Source: Pseudomonadota bacterium
Lineage (GTDB): Bacteria; Desulfobacterota; GWC2-55-46; JADFVP01
Length of the DNA stretch: 13,983 nucleotides
Assembly (NCBI GenBank): GCA_015222595.1
Contig: JADFVP010000170.1
Location: forward strand, 1-13,983
Direction: 5' to 3'
The position numbers were made by a program, and so were the translations under genes. The first letter of the stretch is position 1, and each line of letters begins with the position of its first letter. The notes beneath the pieces are model-generated. The model made no database searches, was not told where the DNA came from, and was given only the letters and a program-made list of their open reading frames with translations. This document shows, piece after piece, positions 1 to 6,637 of this stretch.

Positions 1-527
1 GCCTTGCCCTTTACCGCCTTTTTCGCAGTTTTGGGCTCAGCCTTCTTCGCAGCCGCCTTCTTGGCCGGTTTTGCCTCGACCTTCTTTGCAGCCGCTTTCT
101 TGCCCGGTTTCGCCTTTGCCGCCTCCTTACCGCCTCCGGCAAGCAGACCCTCAAGAGCCTTCACAACAGGCTCGAACTTCTCTTTCTTATTATTATGCTC
201 TTTCAGATTGTTTATCATTACGCCGATTATATCGGTGGCAGACAAGATACCGTCCATGATCAACGGAGTCATGCTCATCTCGCCTTTTCGAAGTTTATTC
301 AGTATGTCCTCACCGGAGTGGGCCACCTTGACAATATCTTCGAAACCGAGAAACCCTGCGGCCCCCTTAATTGTATGGACCGCTCGAAAGATATCGTTCA
401 GAAGCGCCGTATCTCCCGGAGTCTTCTCAAGCTGAACGAACTTCTGATCGAGGCTCTCCAGATCTTCCTGAGCCTCGGCAATAAAGTCGTTTATAATTTC
501 ATCCATCTCATCCATTGGAAATGACAT
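1..527 (-). CDS. cheA: Chemotaxis histidine kinase CheA, N-terminal part (P1 domain and basic linker)
   Basis: Partial gene: 175 codons are visible and the frame runs off the left edge. CheA is the cytoplasmic histidine kinase that passes phosphate from receptor arrays to CheY and CheB. Residues 1-127 are an Hpt/P1 domain with the phospho-accepting histidine at residue 51 in RAVHTIKGAAGFLGF, the classic CheA motif. From about residue 134 the protein becomes a low-complexity basic linker with about 17 lysines in 42 residues (blocks such as KKAAAKK and AKPAKKAAAKK), where the flexible P1-P2 linker would be. The P2-P5 domains lie outside the window, so a stand-alone Hpt protein with a basic tail is not formally excluded. 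The start is the ATG at 527, preceded by GGGAGAGAG at a fitting distance. It follows cheZ by 30 bases in the same operon. Confidence 0.92.
   Translation of the reverse strand, partial: MSFPMDEMDEIINDFIAEAQEDLESLDQKFVQLEKTPGDTALLNDIFRAVHTIKGAAGFLGFEDIVKVAHSGEDILNKLRKGEMSMTPLIMDGILSATDIIGVMINNLKEHNNKKEKFEPVVKALEGLLAGGGKEAAKAKPGKKAAAKKVEAKPAKKAAAKKAEPKTAKKAVKGK
42..116 (-). repeat. Imperfect 39-base duplication in the CheA linker
   Basis: Positions 42-77 and 81-116 are related copies offset by 39 bases; I count 31 of 36 matching bases. The offset is a multiple of three, so the reading frame is kept. Each copy encodes a lysine/alanine/proline block of the KKAAAKK type. Such a repeat can expand or contract without breaking cheA. 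Confidence 0.7.
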
Positions 528-557
528 CGCTCTCTCCCGAACTACAAATTAAGATCA

Positions 558-1163
558 TCAAGACAGGTTCTTCTGCATGAGATCATTAAGTATCTTGTCT
601 ACATCGCCCTGACCGTGCATCTCGCTCTTGCCATCCGCATAAGAAGGCTTTTCATCGCTCGGGGCCAGCTCTGAAGTAGTAACCCCAACGTTGCACGCCA
701 TCTCGAGTATCTTCGCCTCTACGGTACCGAGCGTTGAGATGACCTTCTTGAGCTTCTGGCCCGAGAGATCGTGGAAAGACGTGTTTGCGAACATATCCAT
801 CATGATAGTCTTCATACTGGTATTTACCGCATCGAGCTTTTCAGTAAGTCCGCCCGCAGTTTTGGCGTCCTCTTCAGGCAGCTTCTGGGCCAACGCCGAA
901 AGCTCGTCTACAAGCGCCTTGCTCTTGTCGTTCTCGTCAACAAGGTTCTCTATTAGTTCCATTATGTTGTTGGCCGCGTTTTCGAGATCACCGCTAACCA
1001 TGCTCAACTGCCCGGATGCCTCCGGAAACTTTTCGGAACTCATCTGAAAGGCCGACTCTATATCGTCTATTCCCTTCCTCGCATCGTCTACATACTGCGC
1101 CAGGCCGGCAAGCTCGGACTTGAACTTATCGAATGTGACCATCAACTTATTATTCTCAGACAT
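558..1163 (-). CDS. cheZ: CheY-P phosphatase CheZ
   Basis: Encodes 201 residues (E. coli CheZ has 214). CheZ is a dimeric helical-bundle protein that speeds dephosphorylation of CheY-P and so ends the motor-switching signal. The sequence is almost wholly helical. It carries the catalytic motif DLSGQ at residues 132-136, matching Asp143 and Gln147 of E. coli CheZ. The C-terminus (about 185-200, GDVDKILNDLMQKN) looks like the CheY-binding amphipathic helix that follows a flexible linker (about 165-184). The frame is open upstream to 1208, but the ATG at 1163 is preferred because a strong AAAGGAG lies ten bases upstream. The gene sits between cheY and cheA, as in gammaproteobacteria. It was identified from the motif and context rather than from overall similarity. 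Confidence 0.9.
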   Translation of the reverse strand: MSENNKLMVTFDKFKSELAGLAQYVDDARKGIDDIESAFQMSSEKFPEASGQLSMVSGDLENAANNIMELIENLVDENDKSKALVDELSALAQKLPEEDAKTAGGLTEKLDAVNTSMKTIMMDMFANTSFHDLSGQKLKKVISTLGTVEAKILEMACNVGVTTSELAPSDEKPSYADGKSEMHGQGDVDKILNDLMQKNLS

Positions 1164-1174
1164 GATCTGTATAT

Positions 1175-1181
1175 CTCCTTT
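1175..1181 (-). promoter_or_regulatory. Ribosome-binding site deciding the cheZ start
   Basis: The minus strand reads AAAGGAG here, ten bases before the ATG at 1163. The longer open frame starting at 1208 has no comparable site, so the shorter CheZ is the better model. Confidence 0.8.
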
Positions 1182-1244
1182 CAGACTCCAGAAAGAAAGA
1201 GCCTGCACCTTAGTAGACTAACGAGCTGCCACCCAGCACTGCCT

Positions 1245-1631
1245 CTACTTGTATTTCTCTATAATAAGGTCTATCCGCTCTTTAAGCGCAGCCGCCGTAA
1301 AGGGCTTGACGATATAGTTGCTTACGCCTGCTTCGACCGCTTCAACAATATTCTCTTTTGCAGCCTCAGCCGTAACCATCAGAACGGGCAGCTTCTTGAG
1401 GTCACCGTCGCTTCTTATAGCCTTAAGAAGATCTATTCCCGGCATGTTAGGCATGTTCCAGTCGGTAACGACAAAGTCGAAGTTGCCGCCCTTGAGCTTT
1501 TCGAGCCCGGTCGAACCGTCATCAGCCTCATCAACATTGGTATAGCCGAGTTCTTTTAAGATATTCTTTATGATACGTCTCATGGTTGAAAAATCGTCTA
1601 CAACAAGTATCTTCATATTCTGATCTAACAT
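1245..1631 (-). CDS. cheY: Canonical chemotaxis response regulator CheY
   Basis: A 128-residue single receiver domain that aligns with E. coli CheY without gaps. It has the acidic pair Asp12/Asp13, phospho-acceptor Asp57 in VTDWNMPNM, Thr87 and Ala88 in MVTAEA, Tyr106 and Lys109 in NYIVKPFTAA. The CheA, FliM and CheZ docking face (A90 to N94 and the 106-113 segment) is conserved, so this is very likely the motor-binding CheY. Phosphorylated by CheA, it should bind the flagellar switch (FliM/FliN) and be cleared by CheZ, encoded directly downstream. The ATG at 1631 is preceded by AAAGGG, and the N-terminus matches the family start. It lies 60 bases after cheY2. Confidence 0.97.
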   Translation of the reverse strand: MLDQNMKILVVDDFSTMRRIIKNILKELGYTNVDEADDGSTGLEKLKGGNFDFVVTDWNMPNMPGIDLLKAIRSDGDLKKLPVLMVTAEAAKENIVEAVEAGVSNYIVKPFTAAALKERIDLIIEKYK

Positions 1632-1691
1632 GTGTGCACCCTTTCTTTATTAATAAGACACTGAAGTGGTGTGGCCCGCTTCGCATCAATA

Positions 1692-2057
1692 CTATCGTAT
1701 AACCTTCTCGATTTCGTAGACCAGCCGCTGCGGAGAGATCGGCTTGGTCAGATAAGTGGTAACGCCTGCATCCATACCTAGCTTTCTATCTACGCTAGAG
1801 GCCTCGGTCGTTATCATGATAATCGGCGTGTCGTCGTATGTTGTGTCCGACCTCAAATTCTTCGATAGTTCGAGCCCGTCCATCTGCGGCATATTGAGAT
1901 CCGTAACAACAAGATCGACATCATTTACGGCCAACATCTCAAGGGCCTCAATGCCGTTTGCTGCACCAAAAATCTCGTACCCTCGCTCCCTTATAATATA
2001 AGAGAGCAACTTTCGGGTAGTCGCACAATCATCGACTATCAGTACCTTCTTGTCCAT
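1692..2057 (-). CDS. Second single-domain response regulator (CheY-like)
   Basis: A 121-residue stand-alone receiver domain. The phosphorylation machinery is complete: Asp9/Asp10, acceptor Asp53 in VTDLNMPQMDG, Thr83, and Lys105 in YLTKPIS. It has no output domain. It differs from the canonical CheY downstream on the surface that contacts FliM and CheZ: the AEAAKEN segment is replaced by TEASSVD and the Phe after Lys-Pro is Ile. It is probably phosphorylated by CheA but is not an obvious motor ligand. A phosphate-sink role or a role with the neighbouring HEAT protein or CheR is possible, but this is inference. The ATG at 2057 is preceded by GAGGGAAGG, which overlaps the cheR stop codon (TGAGGG), so the two genes look translationally coupled. 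Confidence 0.93.
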   Translation of the reverse strand: MDKKVLIVDDCATTRKLLSYIIRERGYEIFGAANGIEALEMLAVNDVDLVVTDLNMPQMDGLELSKNLRSDTTYDDTPIIMITTEASSVDRKLGMDAGVTTYLTKPISPQRLVYEIEKVIR

Positions 2058-2067
2058 TTACCTTCCC

Positions 2068-2928
2068 TCATATCTTTTGATAGACCATAGTTCCACAAAA
2101 TCTTACCGGCTTAAAGAGTCTTGTAATGTCGTGAAGCGACTCCGAAAAACCGATAAATAGATACCCCCCCTTGGCGAGGCTGTCGTATAGGTTCGCCACT
2201 GCCTTCTTCTTGGAGGCGTCATCAAAGTAGATCAGCACATTGCGACAGAAGATAACATCGTTATCCTTTATGAGCCTTGTTTCGAACGAATTCATCAGGT
2301 TTATCTTCTTATACCGCACCAGTCTCTGCACATCCTGCTTTACGGTATACATCTTATCTTTCTGATCAAAGAACCTCGCAAGCTGTTGAGGCGTTGCGTT
2401 GCGAATAGCATACTGCTCGTAGGTGGCGGCCTTTGCCGACCTCAATACATTATCGCTGATATCGCTTCCGGTAACCTCTATAGACCAGCCCTCGTTACCG
2501 AGCCCAAGCTCAAGAAGCATCATGGCAAGGGTGTAGGGCTCTTCACCCGTTGAGGAGGCTGCAGACCAGACCTTCATCCTCTTGTTGTTTGCCTTCTTCT
2601 TCTCCTCAACAAGCTTCGGCACAACACCTTGGTCGAAGCCCTTAAGCTGCACAGGGTCACGATAGAAGCTCGTCTCGTTAGTTACTATAGTATTTATAAG
2701 AAATACTATTTCACTCTCTTTCTGAGCATCATAATTCAAGAAATAGATGTAGTCTTCAAAGGTCTTCAGACCACGAGCTTCAATTCTCTTTGCAAGCCGT
2801 GACTCAAGAAGATACTTTTTCGCATCAGAGAAACTTATTCCACACTTTGCATAGATAAGTGTTCTTAGCTGGTCAAAAGCCTCTTTAGAGAGCTTCGGCT
2901 TGTTCTGTAACCCCATCAAAGTTGTCAT
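2068..2928 (-). CDS. cheR: Chemoreceptor glutamate methyltransferase CheR
   Basis: Encodes 286 residues, the same length as E. coli CheR. It uses S-adenosylmethionine to methylate glutamates on chemoreceptors, the adaptation arm of chemotaxis, with CheB as the opposing esterase (none in this window). A helical N-terminal domain (about 10-85) is followed by the methyltransferase domain. Visible motifs are TNETSFYRD (83-91), WSAASSTGEEPYTLA (121-135, SAM-binding), TGSDIS (153-158), FCRNVLIYFD (227-236) and IGFSES (259-264). The ATG at 2928 shares one base with the stop codon of the HEAT gene (TAATG), which supports this start and implies translational coupling. A GGTGGG precedes it inside the HEAT gene. 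Confidence 0.97.
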   Translation of the reverse strand: MTTLMGLQNKPKLSKEAFDQLRTLIYAKCGISFSDAKKYLLESRLAKRIEARGLKTFEDYIYFLNYDAQKESEIVFLINTIVTNETSFYRDPVQLKGFDQGVVPKLVEEKKKANNKRMKVWSAASSTGEEPYTLAMMLLELGLGNEGWSIEVTGSDISDNVLRSAKAATYEQYAIRNATPQQLARFFDQKDKMYTVKQDVQRLVRYKKINLMNSFETRLIKDNDVIFCRNVLIYFDDASKKKAVANLYDSLAKGGYLFIGFSESLHDITRLFKPVRFCGTMVYQKI

Positions 2929-4847
2929 TAACCCACCAAAGTTTCCAGCGCACGCTCAACGGCTGCAGTCACATTATGGTCAGAATGATCTAACAAATTA
3001 GTCAGGTCCTCTACGGCCTCTGTTGCCTCAAGCCTCTCAAGAGAGAAGGCCGCAGCTGCCTGTACAGGAGGCTCGTCTTCTTTGAGCCTCTCGATCAATA
3101 TCGGTATTGATTCGGTCTGGGGGTTGTCGCCCAGCAGTGTAACCGCATGGTACCTGACCCATACGTTCTCGTCTTTTATGGCCAGCAACAGCGCCGGCAT
3201 GACTATCTCGACAGGCCAGCCGGAGAGCCCTTTGATAAGGGTCAGCCTGACATCGTCGTCAGAGTCGTTCAGGCCGTCTATAACAAGCTGGAACGAGTCC
3301 TCGCTGCCGACCATCGCAATCGACCTGAAGGCGGCCTGGCGCACCTCCGACACTTCATCCACTGCGGCATTTTTCAGACAATCGAGCGAACCCTCCTGAG
3401 AGAGCATACCGAGACCTCTTGCGCCCATAACTCTATGCGCATCATTTCCTTCGGCGATCATCTCGCAGAAACCGTTCTTTACGGCCTCTGACGGGATCAT
3501 AGCCAGCTGGTCGGTTATCTCCTCCATAACGTCGCGGTACTTTTCTACCTTCAGGTACTTAAGCAAGAGCGGCACGGCCTCTTCGCCTTTGAGCGCAACG
3601 TAAGCCCGTGCAGCCGACTTTCTCGAATGGCCGTCAACGTGCTTCAAGAGGGCTTCTATGGCGTTGCAAGTAGCAGGGGTTCCTATTGCCTCGATGGCAG
3701 TTGCTATCTCGCGCACCTCTTCCTTGCCGGCTTTCTCAATAAGGCCTTCAAGCAGACCTATGGCCTCTTCGGACTTCAGAACGCCAAGAGCCTTGACAAT
3801 AGGAACCAGGTTTCTGTTCTGCTTGTGGACCTCGTCTACCAATACTATCGGCAGCTTTCCGGCCCCGACAATACTGACGATAGTATCTACGACCGGAGGC
3901 ATGGTCTCTTCATCTATTTCAGGCAGCGAATCCGCGAATTCGAAGACCTTGCCAAGACCTTCGGGGAGCCTGAGAACCGAGAGCCCCCTAAGCCCCTGAA
4001 GTTTACGAGTAAGGCTTGAATCATCAATAGCAGTTGAAAAGAAGGTAAAGAAGACGTTCTTTATCTCAGAGTCGGGCCTGAATGTGGAGCCCGGCATCAT
4101 CGCCTTCTCCATTAGCTCAAGTACGGCTGCAAGCGGCAAGAACTTCTCTGCCTCTAACAGACCCTTGACCTTGGGCATAAGCGCAACCGCATCTTCACTC
4201 GACGCTATCTTGCCGACAGCGTCGAAGGCGGCCTCCTGCGTAAGCCCTGTCTCTGTTTCAATGATCCTGAAGAGTGGCGAGAGCGCGGCCTTATCTCCTA
4301 CAAGACCGAGTCCCTCTATAGCCGAAAACTTGACCCACTCTTCGGGGTCTTCTAAGGCCTTAAGGAGTATAGTTATAACACCCGGAGCGTTGCTCATACC
4401 GAGACAGACCGCAACAGAGGCCCGCACATTCGGATTCGAGTGCTCAATAAGAGGCGCGATCCGCTTAACGGTGGTCTCGTCCATATTCATTTGTGCAATA
4501 ATATCTACGGCGAACTTGACAACGTCGTCGTCGGGGTCGTTAAAGAGACCCATTATAACGTCGATTATGTCGAGGCCGAGAATCGCCAGAATCTCAATAG
4601 CGATATTCCTCTGTGTGGCATCGTCGAGTCTGAGAAGGGGTACTACAGCGTCGGCTACAGTGGTGCCTCCGATGCTGGTCAACGCGGCTATCGCGGCTTC
4701 GCGCACACTGAGGTCATCATCACTGAGCAGCGGGACTATATCGTTCAAGTGCTCTGGATCTCTGCTGTCTGCAACGGCTTCGCATGCATCGCGGCGAACA
4801 AAGGAGTCGCCGGAACGCAACATTTCTTTGATAGATAATTCGCTCAT
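2928..4847 (-). CDS. HEAT-repeat protein heading the chemotaxis operon
   Basis: Encodes 639 residues built almost entirely of PBS-lyase-type HEAT repeats, a helical solenoid used for protein-protein contacts. In the C-terminal part five repeats follow at an exact 31-residue period, starting near residues 491, 522, 553, 584 and 615, each with the pattern L-x-D-x-x-x-x-VR-x-x-A-x-x-x-L. Clear repeats also occur near 37-67, 68-97, 98-130, 131-158 and 159-185. The middle (about 230-480) is more diverged. There is no signal peptide, membrane segment or catalytic motif, and the protein is acidic, so it is probably a cytoplasmic scaffold. It is the first gene after a sigma-28 promoter and is coupled to cheR, so a chemotaxis role is likely, but its partner is unknown. 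The ATG at 4847 has GAGGTGA just upstream. Confidence 0.9.
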   Translation of the reverse strand: MSELSIKEMLRSGDSFVRRDACEAVADSRDPEHLNDIVPLLSDDDLSVREAAIAALTSIGGTTVADAVVPLLRLDDATQRNIAIEILAILGLDIIDVIMGLFNDPDDDVVKFAVDIIAQMNMDETTVKRIAPLIEHSNPNVRASVAVCLGMSNAPGVITILLKALEDPEEWVKFSAIEGLGLVGDKAALSPLFRIIETETGLTQEAAFDAVGKIASSEDAVALMPKVKGLLEAEKFLPLAAVLELMEKAMMPGSTFRPDSEIKNVFFTFFSTAIDDSSLTRKLQGLRGLSVLRLPEGLGKVFEFADSLPEIDEETMPPVVDTIVSIVGAGKLPIVLVDEVHKQNRNLVPIVKALGVLKSEEAIGLLEGLIEKAGKEEVREIATAIEAIGTPATCNAIEALLKHVDGHSRKSAARAYVALKGEEAVPLLLKYLKVEKYRDVMEEITDQLAMIPSEAVKNGFCEMIAEGNDAHRVMGARGLGMLSQEGSLDCLKNAAVDEVSEVRQAAFRSIAMVGSEDSFQLVIDGLNDSDDDVRLTLIKGLSGWPVEIVMPALLLAIKDENVWVRYHAVTLLGDNPQTESIPILIERLKEDEPPVQAAAAFSLERLEATEAVEDLTNLLDHSDHNVTAAVERALETLVG

Positions 4848-4865
4848 TTATCACCTCTATCTTGA

Positions 4866-4892
4866 TTATCGGTGACGTAACGATTCTCTTGA
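4866..4892 (-). promoter_or_regulatory. Sigma-28 (FliA) promoter for the HEAT-cheR-cheY2-cheY-cheZ-cheA operon
   Basis: Read on the minus strand, the -10 element ACCGATAA (4873-4866) matches the FliA consensus GCCGATAA at 7 of 8 bases. Exactly 15 bases upstream lies TCAA followed by G (4892-4888), matching the consensus TAAAG at 4 of 5. The predicted transcript start is near 4859, about 12 bases before the HEAT gene ATG, leaving just enough leader for the GAGGTGA ribosome-binding site at 4857-4851. The site lies in the 106-base spacer after fliA, so the sigma factor is encoded directly upstream of its own target. Flagellar sigma-28 normally controls late chemotaxis genes, which fits. Confidence 0.75.
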
Positions 4893-4953
4893 ATCATTTT
4901 ACTCAACTATACATCTTTTTTTTGAGCTTTGGACTTCAGAGTTTTTTGGGTAG

Positions 4954-5703
4954 TTAAACGGAGGCGTATCTTTTGAGGCGGGCTTTCAGGCGGTGCATTG
5001 TCTGGCTGTGAAGCTGACATACTCTGGACTCGGTAATATCGAGGACTTTACCTATCTCTTTGAGCGTCAGTTCGTCGAAGTAGTACAGTGAAATTATAAT
5101 CTTCTCTTTCTCCGGCAGGGTCTCTATAACTTCGGCCACTCTTCGCTTAAGTTCGTTTATCTTGGCAACCAGAAGCGGGTCTTTGGCGCTGGGGTCTTTG
5201 ATGCATTCTAAAATATTCATGCCGTCGTCATACTGCTTGAGCCCCATGTCCTCGAAACTGAGGACGCTAAGGGAACAGACTTCACTCAGTATGGTATTTA
5301 TCTCATCGGTACTCATGTCGAGTACCGTGGCAACCTCTTCTATCTCGGCCGGTCTTCCGGTATCTCTTTCGACTTGATCGTAGGCACGCTCGAGCTGGTT
5401 GGACTTGTCGCGCATCGAGCGCGTCATCCAGTCCATGCTCCTCAGCTCATCCATTATCGCACCGCGTACTCTTATGGACGCGTAGGTGTTGAACTGAACG
5501 CCCTTCGACTCGTCGAACCGGTCTATCGCTTCGAGCAGGCCGATAGTGCCCGAACTCATAAGATCGTTTACGTCTATGTGCGGGGGTAGGTTTACGGCAA
5601 CCTGATAGGCTATGATCTTGACCAGGTGGACATTCTCTATGACAAGCCTGTCGCGTTCCGGCTTGCTAAGATTGTTCTTAGGTGGTGTCTTCTTTTTAGC
5701 CAT
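4954..5703 (-). CDS. fliA: Flagellar sigma factor FliA (sigma-28)
   Basis: Encodes 249 residues, typical of the FliA/WhiG family. It directs RNA polymerase to late flagellar and chemotaxis promoters and is normally held by FlgM until the hook is complete; flgM is not in this window. Region 2 (about 20-95) includes DLMSSGTIGLLEAIDRFD and FNTYASIRVRGAIMDELRSMDW. Region 3 covers about 100-165 and includes ERDTGRPAEIEEVA. Region 4 (about 185-245) carries the helix-turn-helix LTLKEIGKVLDITESRV. The ATG at 5703 is the only sensible start; AAAGGGG lies close upstream but sits in a possible hairpin. The gene follows flhG by 32 bases and faces the promoter it probably recognises. Confidence 0.97.
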   Translation of the reverse strand: MAKKKTPPKNNLSKPERDRLVIENVHLVKIIAYQVAVNLPPHIDVNDLMSSGTIGLLEAIDRFDESKGVQFNTYASIRVRGAIMDELRSMDWMTRSMRDKSNQLERAYDQVERDTGRPAEIEEVATVLDMSTDEINTILSEVCSLSVLSFEDMGLKQYDDGMNILECIKDPSAKDPLLVAKINELKRRVAEVIETLPEKEKIIISLYYFDELTLKEIGKVLDITESRVCQLHSQTMHRLKARLKRYASV

Positions 5704-5735
5704 GGCCCCTTTAGTAGGGCCACTAGGGCCCGGGT
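5704..5735 (-). promoter_or_regulatory. fliA leader with two mutually exclusive hairpins over the ribosome-binding site
   Basis: In the transcript, GGGCC (5731-5727) can pair with GGCCC (5721-5717) around a five-base loop. The same GGCCC can instead pair with GGGCC (5708-5704) around an eight-base loop. The second hairpin buries the AAAGGGG ribosome-binding site (5712-5706) next to the fliA ATG; the first would free it. All pairs are G-C. There is no U-tract, so this is not a factor-independent terminator. A role in fliA translation is inferred. Confidence 0.5.
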
Positions 5736-6623
5736 TTAGATTGTTTCGATATCTTTGGTCAGCATCTGGCGCCAGAAAAACTGGAGACCGCCGCCTTTAA
5801 CATTGTTGCCCTGCAAAGGTAGCGCAGTAATCTCTCTTGCAATTTCTTTGAAGCACCTGCTCGCTTTCGTATGAGGAAAAAGCTCGATAACGGCCTTTTG
5901 CTGAACGACGGCACGCGGGACATTCTCATCATAGAGCACACAACCGAGATAATCAACAGAGATGTTTAAAAATCTTTCGGCTGCCAGGCTTATTTTCTTA
6001 AATACCTCCAGACCTTCCTTCTTAGTCTTCGCGGTATTTACGAGTAAGTTAAATCTTCTTTCACCGTGCTTCTTGAAGAGCACCTTCATAAGCGCATACG
6101 CATCGGTAAGCGAAGTGGGCTCTGGTGAGACTACCACAACTATCTCCTGCGCCGCCACGTTAAAGAAAAGAACGTTGTCCGAGATACCGGCTCCTGTATC
6201 AATTATCATAACATCTATGTCAATGTCCATAGTATCTAGATGTTGAGAGAGCTGAAGCCTGTCCTCTGTACTTAGTTCGGTAAGTTCCTGAACGCCTGAA
6301 GAGGCGGGCAGGATCTTTATCCCCTCCGGGCCGTCCACGAGAACTTCCGAGAGCTGCTTGTCTCCGCGAAGCAGATCACCCAAGTTGCATTTTGGCGTTA
6401 GCCCTAGCAGAACATCTATGTTGCCGAGCCCCAAGTCCGCGTCGAGCAGCAGCACCTTCTTGCCCTGCTGCTGAATTGCGACCGCGAGGTTAACGACGGA
6501 GTTGGTCTTGCCTACTCCGCCCTTGCCGCTGCTGACTGCCACCACCTGAATGGGGCGTGAGCCACCGGGGCGCGCCCGACGCCCTTCGCCTGAACCTTCT
6601 CTTAAAGTTGCCGCTTGATCCAT
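5736..6623 (-). CDS. flhG: MinD-like ATPase FlhG, flagellar number regulator
   Basis: Encodes 295 residues of the MinD/ParA family (FlhG, also called FleN or YlxH). It binds ATP, dimerises at the membrane and limits flagellum number together with FlhF. The N-terminus contains DQAATLR (residues 2-8), the DQAxxLR motif known in FlhG to stimulate the FlhF GTPase. The deviant Walker A is SGKGGVGKT (32-40). The switch region is LLLDADLGLGNIDVLLG (58-73) and Walker B is MIIDTGAGI. The C-terminal segment GGGLQFFWRQMLT (277-289) resembles the amphipathic membrane-targeting helix of the family. The ATG at 6623 has AAGGAGA upstream, overlapping the flhF stop codon (TAAGGAG). Gene order flhF-flhG-fliA is conserved in polar flagellates. 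Confidence 0.96.
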   Translation of the reverse strand: MDQAATLREGSGEGRRARPGGSRPIQVVAVSSGKGGVGKTNSVVNLAVAIQQQGKKVLLLDADLGLGNIDVLLGLTPKCNLGDLLRGDKQLSEVLVDGPEGIKILPASSGVQELTELSTEDRLQLSQHLDTMDIDIDVMIIDTGAGISDNVLFFNVAAQEIVVVVSPEPTSLTDAYALMKVLFKKHGERRFNLLVNTAKTKKEGLEVFKKISLAAERFLNISVDYLGCVLYDENVPRAVVQQKAVIELFPHTKASRCFKEIAREITALPLQGNNVKGGGLQFFWRQMLTKDIETI

Positions 6624-6637
6624 ACTCTTAGTTCTCC

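Noticed and set aside
1647..1656. Palindrome TTATTAATAA in the cheY2-cheY spacer
   Set aside because: A ten-base AT palindrome is easily expected by chance and there is no promoter pattern at fitting spacing.
4084..4875. Long plus-strand open frame (263 residues) opposite the HEAT gene
   Set aside because: It is the antisense shadow of a HEAT gene with strong repeat periodicity; its product is Ser/Thr/Ile/Arg-rich low complexity and resembles no family.
4901..4940. A- and T-rich runs after fliA as a factor-independent terminator
   Set aside because: No stem could be drawn before the T or A runs on either strand.
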